A DNA stretch of 53,013 bases from a virus: the IMG/VR virus record IMGVR_UViG_3300032086_003020, positions 1 to 53,013 of that record. One strand, given 5' to 3'. The position numbers were made by a program, and so were the translations under genes. Shown here piece by piece: positions 1-8,062 of this stretch. How positions within the stretch are numbered: the first letter of the stretch is position 1; each line of letters starts with the position of its first letter. Under the pieces are notes generated by a model that was given only the letters and a program-made list of their open reading frames with translations, was not told where the DNA came from and did no database searches.

Positions 1-2
1 TG

Positions 3-782
3 GACTCTAATCCTGATGGATATTGCTTGTATTTTGATACTGAGGCAGCTGTCAATAAGTCACTCCTAGAAAGTCGTGGTATTGATCTTGACAGATTAGT
101 TGTTGTCAATGTTGTAACAATTGAAGAGTTCCGTAGCAAGGCACTCAAGGCAGTAGATATATACTTAAAAAAACCTGTAGATGAACGCAAACCTTGCATG
201 TTTGTATTAGACTCCTTAGGTATGCTCTCAACTGAAAAGGAGATCACTGACGCATTAAACGACAAGCAAGTTCGTGACATGACCAAATCTCAACTGGTCA
301 AGGGTGCTTTTAGGATGCTTACATTGAAGTTGGGACAGGCAAACATTCCAATGATTGTAACTAATCATACCTATGATGTTATCGGTTCTTATGTTCCTAC
401 AAAAGAAATGGGTGGTGGCAGTGGACTCAAGTATGCTGCCTCTACGATCATTTATCTCAGCAAGAAAAAAGAAAAGGATGGAACAGAAATTGTTGGAAAC
501 ATTATCAAGGCAAAGACTGCTAAGTCGCGTTTAAGTAAAGAAAATAAAGATGTGGAGATTCGTCTTTATTATGATGAGCGTGGTCTCGATCGTTATTATG
601 GTCTGCTAGAATTAGGTGAACTTGGTGGACTATGGAAGAATGTAGCAGGTCGTTATGAGATGGATGGCAAAAAAGTTTATGCCAAACAAATTTTGAAAGA
701 CCCAGAAACTTATTTCACTCCTGAAGTGATGGAACAATTGGACGAGATCGCAAAGAAGGAGTTTAGTTATGGAGAAAGTTGA
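3..782 (+). CDS. uvsX: UvsX RecA-like recombinase, 5'-truncated by window edge
   Basis: This is the C-terminal 259 residues of a T4 UvsX-type strand-exchange protein, which pairs single-stranded DNA with a homologous duplex during recombination-dependent phage replication. The frame is open to the window edge, so the N-terminus and Walker A loop are missing. A Walker B strand (CMFVLDSLGML) and a later strand ending in VTNHTYDVIG, followed by a GGGSGLKYAAS segment typical of RecA-fold DNA-binding loop 2, are visible. The last 14 bases overlap the gp41 helicase gene, the same neighbourhood as in T4 (uvsX-40-41). The TTG at 27 is an internal leucine, not a start. Confidence 0.93.
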   Translation, partial: DSNPDGYCLYFDTEAAVNKSLLESRGIDLDRLVVVNVVTIEEFRSKALKAVDIYLKKPVDERKPCMFVLDSLGMLSTEKEITDALNDKQVRDMTKSQLVKGAFRMLTLKLGQANIPMIVTNHTYDVIGSYVPTKEMGGGSGLKYAASTIIYLSKKKEKDGTEIVGNIIKAKTAKSRLSKENKDVEIRLYYDERGLDRYYGLLELGELGGLWKNVAGRYEMDGKKVYAKQILKDPETYFTPEVMEQLDEIAKKEFSYGES

Positions 783-2145
783 GTTTCTAATTCTTAGAAA
801 CCTTTTATATAATGAAGAGTATGCAAGGAAAGTTATACCTTTCCTTAAACCAGATTACTTTGAAGATACATCTCAAAAAATTATCTTTGAAGAAATCTCT
901 AAATTTATTGATGAGTATAATAAACTTGCCACCAAAGAAATTCTTTGCATTGAAGTAGAGAATAGAAAAGATATCAATGACTCTTCATTCAAAGAAGTTG
1001 TTGAGATTATTCAAAATCTAGATGATGTTTCTAGTGAATTTGAATGGATAATTGATACTACTGAGAAGTGGTGTCGTGATCGTGCTATTTACCTAGCACT
1101 CATGGAATCCATTTATATTGCTGATGGAAATGATGAGGAGAGAAATCGTGATGCGATTCCTTCAATTCTTTCTGATGCTCTTGCTGTCAGTTTTGACAAT
1201 CACGTCGGTCACGATTACTTAAACGATTACGAAAAAAGATATGAACTCTACCATAGGAAGGAAGAAAAGATCGAATTTGATCTTGAATACTTTAACAAAA
1301 TCACGAAAGGTGGGATCCCTAACAAAACTCTTAATATCGCTCTTGCTGGTACGGGTGTCGGAAAATCTCTATTCATGTGCCATGTGGCTAGCTCCGTCTT
1401 GCTCCAAGGGAGGAACGTTCTCTACATTACAATGGAGATGGCAGAAGAGAGAATTGCTGAACGAATTGATGCGAACCTCCTGAACGTTCCCATTCAAGAG
1501 ATTACTAATCTTCCTAAGATGATGTTTGAGAATAAGGTAACAAACTTATCGCAAAAAACTCAAGGATCACTTATAATTAAAGAATATCCAACCGCATCTG
1601 CACACAGTGGACATTTTAGAGCACTTCTTAATGAGCTTGCACTTAAGAAGTCATTTAGACCTGATATTATTTTCATTGATTACCTTAATATATGTGCTTC
1701 CTCACGATATCGCGGTAATCTTTCTGTCAATTCATACAGCTATATTAAGGCTATTGCAGAAGAACTTAGAGGGTTGGCTGTTGAAGCAAACGTCCCTATC
1801 GTTTCTGCCACGCAGACCACTCGTTCTGGTTATGGTAGCTCTGATGTTGACATTACTGATACTAGTGAGTCCTTTGGTCTCCCTGCTACTGCTGATCTTA
1901 TGTTTGCCCTCATCTCTTCTGAGGAACTTGAAAACCTAGGGCAAATTATGGTGAAGCAATTGAAGAATCGTTATAACGATCCCACTGTCAATAAGAGATT
2001 TGTTGTCGGTATTGATCGTGCCAAGATGCGTCTCTACGATTGTGAGCAGTCTGCCCAGAATGATATTCTTGACTCAGGGCAGGATGAGGAGTATAATAAT
2101 GAGGAACACAATGTTAAAAAATCATTTGAGGGATTCAAGTTCTGA
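769..2145 (+). CDS. 41: gp41-like replicative DNA helicase (DnaB family)
   Basis: A 458-residue DnaB-family helicase that would unwind DNA at the phage fork together with the gp61 primase found near 10.6 kb. An N-terminal helical domain covers about residues 1-150. The RecA-like motor carries Walker A GTGVGKS (194-200) and Walker B IIFIDYLN (about 300-307), and a lower-complexity acidic tail follows. Length is close to T4 gp41 (475). The ATG is preceded by AAGGAG eight bases upstream, inside uvsX, so translation is probably coupled. The stop overlaps the next start as TGATG. Confidence 0.95.
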   Translation: MEKVEFLILRNLLYNEEYARKVIPFLKPDYFEDTSQKIIFEEISKFIDEYNKLATKEILCIEVENRKDINDSSFKEVVEIIQNLDDVSSEFEWIIDTTEKWCRDRAIYLALMESIYIADGNDEERNRDAIPSILSDALAVSFDNHVGHDYLNDYEKRYELYHRKEEKIEFDLEYFNKITKGGIPNKTLNIALAGTGVGKSLFMCHVASSVLLQGRNVLYITMEMAEERIAERIDANLLNVPIQEITNLPKMMFENKVTNLSQKTQGSLIIKEYPTASAHSGHFRALLNELALKKSFRPDIIFIDYLNICASSRYRGNLSVNSYSYIKAIAEELRGLAVEANVPIVSATQTTRSGYGSSDVDITDTSESFGLPATADLMFALISSEELENLGQIMVKQLKNRYNDPTVNKRFVVGIDRAKMRLYDCEQSAQNDILDSGQDEEYNNEEHNVKKSFEGFKF

Positions 2146-2393
2146 TGTATTCTGTATTTAACCCACGTGGTGAAAAAATTGCCGACTGTGGATCTCTCAG
2201 AGATGCTACTAATCTTGTCGGCATGAGAAATGTCAGATGGGATGGTCATTATTATCAGTTCAAACCAGACTATCAAACGATTGATTTGGAACCATTTCCA
2301 CAAAATCAACTTCCAACTATTACAATTGCGGGACAAGAAATCCCCATTCAACAAGAACTACCAAACACACAACAAGAACCACTAGATTTATGA
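2145..2393 (+). CDS. hypothetical protein, 82 aa
   Basis: Not recognised. The start overlaps the gp41 stop and its own stop overlaps the next ATG, so it belongs to the same translationally coupled operon. The N-terminal half (FNPRGEKIADCGSLRDATNL) is folded-looking. The C-terminal half is rich in proline and glutamine and probably flexible. No membrane segment or metal motif is visible. Confidence 0.75.
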   Translation: MYSVFNPRGEKIADCGSLRDATNLVGMRNVRWDGHYYQFKPDYQTIDLEPFPQNQLPTITIAGQEIPIQQELPNTQQEPLDL

Positions 2394-2857
2394 CTATTTC
2401 TATTAGTAAGGAAGAAACACCAGAAGGAACTAAATTTACTATGTCACAAGATAAAGTAGATACTCAAAAATACTTGGAGTTTGTCGATGCCGTCACGTCA
2501 AATGAAAGTAAAAACTATTACGATTTCGCACAAAGGATTGCGATCCTCCAAGATCGTGACGACTTTCCTACCGAGCGACTGCTTACTGCTGCTGTAGGAA
2601 TGTCTGCAGAAGCAGGTGAGTTTACTGAGATTATCAAAAAGATTATTTTCCAAGGCAAACCTGTTAATGAAGAAAACCTTTTCCATCTAAAACGTGAACT
2701 GGGCGACATCATGTGGTATGTTGCTCAAGCATGTATTGGTCTTGATATTTCTCTTGATGAAGTCATGGAGATGAATGTTGAGAAACTGGTTGCACGTTAT
2801 CCTGGTGGAGAGTTTGATGTCCACTATTCTGAAAACCGTAAGGAGGGAGACCTATGA
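2390..2857 (+). CDS. MazG-like nucleoside triphosphate pyrophosphohydrolase
   Basis: A 155-residue all-alpha NTP-PPase candidate. The motif SAEAGEFTE (72-80) followed by LKRELGDIMWYVA (100-112) matches the MazG/dUTPase-alpha metal-binding pattern ExxE...ExxD (E74, E77, E103, D106). Such enzymes hydrolyse (d)NTPs to monophosphates, and in cyanophages they have been linked to nucleotide recycling or alarmone levels. The extra N-terminal 45 residues are not part of the conserved core. It starts on the stop of the preceding gene. The substrate cannot be read from sequence. Confidence 0.82.
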   Translation: MTISISKEETPEGTKFTMSQDKVDTQKYLEFVDAVTSNESKNYYDFAQRIAILQDRDDFPTERLLTAAVGMSAEAGEFTEIIKKIIFQGKPVNEENLFHLKRELGDIMWYVAQACIGLDISLDEVMEMNVEKLVARYPGGEFDVHYSENRKEGDL

Positions 2858-2997
2858 CCAAACGTGAATTTACTACTAAGTCTGGAGACACCTTTGTTTG
2901 GGAAGAGACTGAAGAAACCCGTAAAGCAGTAGAAGAACTGCATAAGACTATTCGTGATTTGGAAAAGAAAGCACCTGATTATGGAGTAGGTAAATGA
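2854..2997 (+). CDS. small hypothetical protein, 47 aa
   Basis: A short frame beginning MTKREFTTKSGDTFVWEET and ending in a charged helix (KAVEELHKTIRDLEKKAPD). It overlaps the previous stop by four bases and its TGA overlaps the next ATG. A GGAGGGAGA Shine-Dalgarno lies just upstream. Function unknown. Confidence 0.7.
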   Translation: MTKREFTTKSGDTFVWEETEETRKAVEELHKTIRDLEKKAPDYGVGK

Positions 2998-3203
2998 AAA
3001 AACTTACACTAGAAGATTATCAGAAAGCAGGTGAAGAGTTCTGGCCCAAGTATTGGTACATTGCCAAAGAACTTGGTGAGGATGCCAAACCAGAACAAGT
3101 CTTGAAAGTTATGGAGGCAATCGGTGGTCTTGCTTTAAAACTTGCACTAGAAGAAAAACTTTCTCCATTTGGATTTAACAAAAAAACTGATGACTCAAAC
3201 TGA
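2994..3203 (+). CDS. hypothetical protein, 69 aa
   Basis: A helical, mixed-charge protein (MKKLTLEDYQKAGEEFWPKYW...) with no motif that I recognise. ATGA overlap with the preceding small gene indicates coupled translation. Its end overlaps the following gene by 14 bases. Confidence 0.7.
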   Translation: MKKLTLEDYQKAGEEFWPKYWYIAKELGEDAKPEQVLKVMEAIGGLALKLALEEKLSPFGFNKKTDDSN

Positions 3204-3447
3204 TACTATTAACGAAGTTGTTATTGTTCCAGAAAATGCTGAACTTATCGATGATGTATTTTATGTTTGGAAAACTAGGTTTGGACTATACTCGACTATG
3301 ACCAAAGAGGGTCGTAAGATGCTCACTGGTGGTACTTATGATGGTGTAGTTCATATGACTCGTTGGCATCTTCAGTGTGAACAAGAAGGAACACTTCACT
3401 TATACACTAGGGTTGTTAATTCTGGTGTTGTGGGAGGTAAACTTTAA
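3190..3447 (+). CDS. hypothetical protein, 85 aa
   Basis: I place the start at the ATG at 3190 (MTQTDTINEVVIVPENAEL) rather than the TTG at 3169, which would lengthen the overlap with the upstream gene. A compact, probably beta-rich protein (DDVFYVWKTRFGLYSTMTKEGRKMLTGG in two pieces). Unrecognised. It is the last gene before a late-type AATAAATA box. Confidence 0.68.
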   Translation: MTQTDTINEVVIVPENAELIDDVFYVWKTRFGLYSTMTKEGRKMLTGGTYDGVVHMTRWHLQCEQEGTLHLYTRVVNSGVVGGKL

Positions 3448-3453
3448 TAAATA
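3446..3453 (+). promoter_or_regulatory. possible T4-type late promoter (AATAAATA)
   Basis: AATAAATA, one base off the T4 late consensus TATAAATA, lies 23 bases before the start of the Lys/Ala-rich structural-type gene. Its position ahead of a probable virion gene fits the late class. Confidence 0.45.
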
Positions 3454-3475
3454 AAAGAAAAGTGTTTCTATAAAG

Positions 3476-4495
3476 ATGGACAGCAAACTCTACAGAACTC
3501 TTGCAGAATCTTATGCTGCAGTATATGACCAAGATTTAAATGAAGATCTTATTGAGCAGTATGAGTTCGTTGATGAACTAACTGACGAAGATCTAACCGA
3601 TGTTGTTGAAGAAGTTATTGTTGATCTTCTAGAAGAAGGTTATGACTTCGATGATGTTGAGGATATTCTTAAGGAAGAACTCATCGGGGAAATTCTTTCC
3701 GAAGCAAGAGTTGACATGGCAGCTCGTGCAGCAAGACGTAGAGAGCAAGCAGCAGCATCTGAAAAGTCTGCTAAGGCAGCAAGAAAAGCAGGTGCAGCAG
3801 TAGTCTCTAAGGAAAAGAGAGCAGAGAGAGTTGCTAGAGTAAAGAGTGCTGTTAAGTCTGGTGTTGCAAAGGCAAAAACTGCCGCAAAAGCAGGTGTTGC
3901 TAAAGCAAAAGAAGCAGGAAGAGAAGCAAAGTTCCAAGCAGTAGATAAGAAAGTTGCTGCATATGCAAATAAGAGAGGACTTCATAAAGCACCTGGAATG
4001 GCAGCAAGATCTAAAGATCCTGCAAAGAGAAGAGGTTTAAGAGCAACTGTTGCTAAGGACATTGCTTCCAGAGCAAGTGCTAAGGCAAAATCTAAGGCAA
4101 AGGAAGTTAAGGGTAAAGCAACTCAAAAGGCAGCATCTGCTGCAGTCTCTGGATATGCTGCTGGTCGTGCCGCTAAGCAAGCAGCAGGTGATGTTGCAGG
4201 AAGAGCAAAGCAAAGTGCTAAAAACATGGCAGCACGTGCTGGTAGAGCAGCAGGTGAGGCTAAGGCAAAAGCAAAGAGTGGAGTTAAAGGTCTCATTAGA
4301 AAAGCAGCAGAGAAAGTTGCATCTGGTGCTACTAAAGTTGCTAAGAGAATGAGTGAAGAGTATGATCAGTATGATCTAGTTCTTGAGTTCCTTCAAGCAG
4401 AGGGAATTGCTGAATCTCTAGAAGAAGCAAAGACCATCATGATCAACGAACTTGATCGTGAGGATATTGAGACAATCACAAGTCTCTATAACTGA
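3476..4495 (+). CDS. Lys/Ala-rich protein with acidic ends, probable virion or head-core protein
   Basis: A 339-residue protein with three zones. The acidic N-terminus (about 1-78) contains EEVIVDLLEEGYDFDDVED. The long middle (about 79-285) is made of Ala, Lys and Arg in histone-H1-like repeats (KSGVAKAKTAAKAGVAKAK). The acidic C-terminal helix (about 290-339) contains YDLVLEFLQAEGIAESLEEA. The composition suggests nucleic-acid binding or scaffold behaviour. It leads a run of three related large proteins (to 8060) and follows a late-type box, so I infer a late, virion-associated role. No enzyme motif is seen. Confidence 0.8.
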   Translation: MDSKLYRTLAESYAAVYDQDLNEDLIEQYEFVDELTDEDLTDVVEEVIVDLLEEGYDFDDVEDILKEELIGEILSEARVDMAARAARRREQAAASEKSAKAARKAGAAVVSKEKRAERVARVKSAVKSGVAKAKTAAKAGVAKAKEAGREAKFQAVDKKVAAYANKRGLHKAPGMAARSKDPAKRRGLRATVAKDIASRASAKAKSKAKEVKGKATQKAASAAVSGYAAGRAAKQAAGDVAGRAKQSAKNMAARAGRAAGEAKAKAKSGVKGLIRKAAEKVASGATKVAKRMSEEYDQYDLVLEFLQAEGIAESLEEAKTIMINELDREDIETITSLYN

Positions 4496-4502
4496 TACTA
4501 CC

Positions 4503-4535
4503 AAGACCCTCTTGACAGATCGTCTTGAGGGTCTT
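4503..4535 (+). terminator. hairpin between structural gene and tRNA-Ala, overlapping a promoter
   Basis: Arms AAGACCCTC (4503-4511) and GAGGGTCTT (4527-4535) pair perfectly. The loop can extend the stem by GAC/GTC after a T-T mismatch. No T-tract follows, so termination may be weak. The loop contains the -35 of the tRNA-Ala promoter, and the last T of the 3' arm is the first base of its -10. Confidence 0.6.
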
Positions 4536-4540
4536 ATAAT
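4512..4540 (+). promoter_or_regulatory. consensus sigma70 promoter for tRNA-Ala
   Basis: TTGACA (4512-4517), a 17-base spacer, and TATAAT (4535-4540): a perfect match to the bacterial consensus, placed so that transcription would start about 4-6 bases before the tRNA. It would be read by host RNA polymerase early in infection. Confidence 0.85.
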
Positions 4541-4550
4541 ATCTTGAGTT

Positions 4551-4623
4551 GGGGAATTAGCTCAGATGGTAGAGCAACTGCTTTGCACGCAGTAGGTCAG
4601 GAGTTCGACTCTCCTATTCTCCA
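4551..4623 (+). tRNA. tRNA-Ala (TGC)
   Basis: Cloverleaf with acceptor GGGGAAT/ATTCTCC (one G-T pair), anticodon stem ACTGC/GCAGT with loop TTTGCAC giving anticodon TGC, and T-arm AGGAG-TTCGACT-CTCCT. No encoded CCA. It stands alone, 12 kb from the other tRNAs, behind its own promoter. Confidence 0.95.
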
Positions 4624-4625
4624 TT

Positions 4626-4633
4626 TATAAATA
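4626..4633 (+). promoter_or_regulatory. T4-type late promoter (TATAAATA)
   Basis: Exact TATAAATA immediately after tRNA-Ala and 35 bases before the nucleotidyltransferase gene. Matches the gp55-dependent late consensus of T4-like phages. Confidence 0.65.
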
Positions 4634-4668
4634 ATAGGAAGACATTTCGTCAGCAAATCCCTATAATA

Positions 4669-5886
4669 ATGAAAAGTTTTTTCCAGTTCCTGAAAGAAGC
4701 AGAGTCTGCCGCAGCACTGCAGGCAAAGAAACTGAATCTAAAGAGTGATGGTCACGGAGGGTGGTATGACTCCCGTGGTGAATTTGTAGCAAAGACGGAA
4801 GGTGGAAAGTTAAAGTTTTATAGTAAGAACCAAAAGGTTGGTGAGAGAGATCCCAACCAGAATACTAATCAAACTGCACAGAAGCAAGACGAAACTAAAA
4901 AGAAGCAAAAAGAAGTAGAAGCACCTAAGGGTAAGGAAGCACCACCTGAAGAAGGTAAAGAAACTCAGACAGAAACTCTAACTGTTGTGTTTGGTCGTTT
5001 TAATCCACCAACTGTTGGACATGAAAAACTTCTAAGTGCAGCTAAGAAAGCATCTGCAGGTGAAGATTATAAAGTATATCCATCAAGAACTCAGGATGCT
5101 AAAAAGAATCCACTTGATGTTGATCTAAAAGTTTCTTTCATGAAGAAGATGTTCCCTGATTATGAGGAGAATATTATTAATGATCCTGACATGAGAAACA
5201 TTTTTGATGTTCTCATTGCAGCAAATGAAGAAGGATATACCTCAGTCAATATTGTTGTTGGATCTGATCGTCAAGCAGAGTTTGAGAATCTGGCACAAAA
5301 GTATAATGGTCAACTCTATGAGTTTGATTTGATTCGTGTTATTTCTGCTGGTGTCCGTGATGCTGATGCAGAAGGTGTAGAAGGAATGTCTGCATCCAAG
5401 ATGCGTAAGGCAGTTATGGATGATGACTTTGAGTCATTCCGTCGTGGTACTCCTAAGACTCTTGATGATGGTGATGCTCAATCACTCTTTGATGCAGTCC
5501 GTCAAGGAATGAAAGTTAAGAAGAAAAAAGTTACTGCAGAAATGTGGGAAGTTGCTCCAAAGTATGATCATAAAGGACTTCGTGAAAATTATGTTTCTGG
5601 AAACATTTTCAATCTAGGTGACATTGTAGAAAATCTAAACACTGGATTGGTTGGTGAGATTATTCGTAGAGGAACTAATCATCTCATCTGTGTTACCAAA
5701 GAGAACTATATGTTCAAATCTTGGATTAAAGATGTAATGGAAGCAGTTGTAAATTATCCTGGTCCTTCTGGTGTCCCTGCAGATCAGAGAGAAGTAGGAA
5801 CTGATGCTCATCGTAAATATGCAATGAGAATGACTGGATTGCAGGATATCAAGAATTTTATAAATAAGTATAAGGCTAAAAAGTAA
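4669..5886 (+). CDS. nucleotidyltransferase-domain protein (cytidylyltransferase-like), probably virion-associated
   Basis: A 405-residue protein. A short N-terminal module (MKSFFQFLKEAES, then DGHGGWYDSRGEFVAKT) and a Gln/Lys-rich linker precede a cytidylyltransferase-fold domain (about 104-280). The domain has the nucleotide-binding FGRFNPPTVGH (108-118), the family's HxGH-like signature, and a late SASKMRKAV segment corresponding to the ISSTxxR motif. The C-terminal 120 residues are unassigned. The family transfers nucleotides to phosphorylated substrates; the substrate here is unknown. It sits between two Lys-rich structural-type proteins, so it may be packaged. Cyanophage homologues carry similar annotations. 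Confidence 0.82.
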   Translation: MKSFFQFLKEAESAAALQAKKLNLKSDGHGGWYDSRGEFVAKTEGGKLKFYSKNQKVGERDPNQNTNQTAQKQDETKKKQKEVEAPKGKEAPPEEGKETQTETLTVVFGRFNPPTVGHEKLLSAAKKASAGEDYKVYPSRTQDAKKNPLDVDLKVSFMKKMFPDYEENIINDPDMRNIFDVLIAANEEGYTSVNIVVGSDRQAEFENLAQKYNGQLYEFDLIRVISAGVRDADAEGVEGMSASKMRKAVMDDDFESFRRGTPKTLDDGDAQSLFDAVRQGMKVKKKKVTAEMWEVAPKYDHKGLRENYVSGNIFNLGDIVENLNTGLVGEIIRRGTNHLICVTKENYMFKSWIKDVMEAVVNYPGPSGVPADQREVGTDAHRKYAMRMTGLQDIKNFINKYKAKK

Positions 5887-5900
5887 AAACACTTATACTC

Positions 5901-8060
5901 ATGTCAATGAATCCTCTTAACGATATCTCTCAAGTATATCTTGAGAAGGTAGCAAACGTTGTTGAAGCAAAAAAGTCTTCTAAAAAAGAAAAACATATTA
6001 AAGCTGCCAAAGCAGGTAAACGTTGGCAGGATTCTGATGGTGACGGAAAATGGTATGAACCAGGTGAAGATGTTGCTGTAAAGGAAGCAAAGCACGCTAC
6101 TGCAAAGCAGATGCATTCTCCACACGAAGTTCCTTCTGCAAATATAAAGGGTCTTGTAAAGAAAGCAGTTAAGAGAATTGATACTGATGTGGATGGTGAT
6201 ACAGATAAAAACGATAAGGCAAAAGGAGAACTTGGAGAATTTATTCCTGGTGTAGGAAATAAAAGACTATATTCAACAACTAAAGTTAGAACTGCAAAAG
6301 AATCATTCTCTAATTGGAGACAAGATCTTATTGAAGTTATTGATAGTGATGATGAAGAGAAAAAGCAAGTAAAAGAAAAGAACGTAAAGAATACTATTAA
6401 GATTAATCCTAAGATTTCTGAAGAAGTTACTATCGTTGAGATGGTAGAACTATCTGAAGATCATGAACTTGAAACACTAAATTCAGCAGTAGATTTCTTT
6501 GTTGAGGAAGGTATCAACGAAGATGGTCTTGAAATGGTAATTGAAGAACTGGGTCTTGAAGAGTTTGTTGATCTAGTATATGAAGTTGGTTATGAAACTC
6601 TTTCTGAAGCAAGAACATTAACTGGAAAGAAGAAGAATCCTAAGAGACTTCCTAAGGGAACTGCTCCAGCAAAAACTACAAAGGCAACTATTGCTAAAGG
6701 TGGTAGAACTATAAAAGCAGCATCACCTTCTGGTGCATTTAAGAGAAGACCTGCAGCAGCAAAGGCAGTTGAAACTGCTAAGAAAGAGCAACCTAAGAAG
6801 AAGCCAGTTAGAGATGCTATTGCAAGAGGTGTATTTGGTGCTGTGAAAGCATACAAAGCAGGTATGGAACGTCACAAAAAGGCAATGGGTGCTGCAAAAG
6901 AAACTGGTAAAACTATTGCTAAGGCAGCAGCAGTAACTCATGAGGCAGGTCGTCGTGTTGGTCAAACCAAGGCAGGGCAAGCAGTTAAGAAAGCAGGTAT
7001 TGCAGCACTCAAAGCAGGTGCTGAAAAAGCAAAGAAAGACATTGAGTCTCTAAAGGCAAAGAATAGAGTGAAAAAGGAAGAGTATGAATTTTCTAATTGG
7101 AGAGACGATTTCAAAGCATTAGAAATTGAGACCGTTGATCTTATTAGTGCTGAAGAATTAGAACTTGAAGAGGGACTCTTTGGTAAGAAGAAGAGACCAC
7201 TAGGACCTCCAAAGGCAAGATATGGTGGTTCTTCAGAACCAACTAAAGATACTAGATATCAAGTCTCAAAAGCAGATGTTAAAGCAAATACACCTGCTGC
7301 TCAAAGATTAGCTGCTGGTGATAAGAGATATAAGATGATTGGTGAAGAGGGTATTGATGAAGTCTATAAGGGTAAGCACGGTCAGTCTGACAAAGAGTAT
7401 GCTGACTCACGTTCCCCTGGTGGAAAGATGGTCTCTGGTGACTCCAAGCAATCAGGTGCTGAATACACTCACGGTCGTAGAGTCAAGGCAGCAAACCCTG
7501 GTATGCAACCTGATGTAGGTGGTAAGACCAAACCAAAGTCTCAGGGTAAAATGGATCGTGGCACCCGTGCTGATCTTGAGTACCGTAAAGCAAACTTGAA
7601 GAAAAATGTTGATGAAGCAGCACAGTCTCAAGAAGATAAAGTTAGGTTGCAAAATGAAAAGAAGAAGCAAATTCTTCTAAGATTGCAGCAAGAAATTCTG
7701 AGGAAGAAAAAGTCTGGGCAATTGCCTGGAGGAACTGCTATGGAATCTGCAGAACTTGATGAAAGAACACGTTATGCTAAGGAAACTGGTAAGGATTACA
7801 CTACTGGTAAACCTTCAGTGAAAGGTGGAGAAGAACCACCTGCAGCAATGAAGCATCTTCAGAAAAAATTCAGAGACACTGGTGGTATGATGTCTTCTAG
7901 AAAGAAGCCAATTCAACCTCAGGGACAGAAGAAAACTCCTGGCAAAAAAGGTTATCAGGGTGTAACTCCTGTTGATAAAATTAAAGGACAACTTGCTAAG
8001 AAGAGAGCACCAAAACCAGATCCATATGGTTATGGTCAAGGTCGTTATCAAGGAGACTGA
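5901..8060 (+). CDS. large Lys/Ala-rich protein with EF-hand-like loops, probable virion protein
   Basis: 719 residues. An N-terminal DSDGDGKWYEPGED loop (44-57) and DTDVDGDTDKND (94-105) resemble calcium-binding DxDxDG loops. The motif FSNWRxD occurs twice (136-142 and 397-403), marking an internal repeat, each followed by an acidic patch. The segment 240-390 is Ala/Lys-rich like the 3476-4495 protein. The C-terminal 230 residues are Gly/Lys/Gln-rich (KHGQSDKEYADSRSPGGK). This looks like a modular, DNA- or capsid-interior-binding structural protein, but no enzyme domain is visible and the role is inferred from composition and neighbours. Confidence 0.8.
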   Translation: MSMNPLNDISQVYLEKVANVVEAKKSSKKEKHIKAAKAGKRWQDSDGDGKWYEPGEDVAVKEAKHATAKQMHSPHEVPSANIKGLVKKAVKRIDTDVDGDTDKNDKAKGELGEFIPGVGNKRLYSTTKVRTAKESFSNWRQDLIEVIDSDDEEKKQVKEKNVKNTIKINPKISEEVTIVEMVELSEDHELETLNSAVDFFVEEGINEDGLEMVIEELGLEEFVDLVYEVGYETLSEARTLTGKKKNPKRLPKGTAPAKTTKATIAKGGRTIKAASPSGAFKRRPAAAKAVETAKKEQPKKKPVRDAIARGVFGAVKAYKAGMERHKKAMGAAKETGKTIAKAAAVTHEAGRRVGQTKAGQAVKKAGIAALKAGAEKAKKDIESLKAKNRVKKEEYEFSNWRDDFKALEIETVDLISAEELELEEGLFGKKKRPLGPPKARYGGSSEPTKDTRYQVSKADVKANTPAAQRLAAGDKRYKMIGEEGIDEVYKGKHGQSDKEYADSRSPGGKMVSGDSKQSGAEYTHGRRVKAANPGMQPDVGGKTKPKSQGKMDRGTRADLEYRKANLKKNVDEAAQSQEDKVRLQNEKKKQILLRLQQEILRKKKSGQLPGGTAMESAELDERTRYAKETGKDYTTGKPSVKGGEEPPAAMKHLQKKFRDTGGMMSSRKKPIQPQGQKKTPGKKGYQGVTPVDKIKGQLAKKRAPKPDPYGYGQGRYQGD

Positions 8061-8062
8061 TT

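Noticed and set aside
3629-3985. Cys/Ser-rich minus-strand frame of 118 residues
   Set aside because: The complement of a Lys/Ala-rich repeat gives many Cys, Ser and Phe codons; typical shadow of the 3476 gene.
4050-4352. 100-residue plus-strand frame in another phase, rich in Leu, Gln and Arg
   Set aside because: An out-of-phase reading of the same Ala/Lys repeat; the main frame has the ribosome context and continuous length.
6590-6980. Two minus-strand frames with Ala/Phe- or Cys/Ser-rich sequence
   Set aside because: Shadows of the low-complexity 5901-8060 gene; no ribosome site and no neighbouring minus-strand operon.
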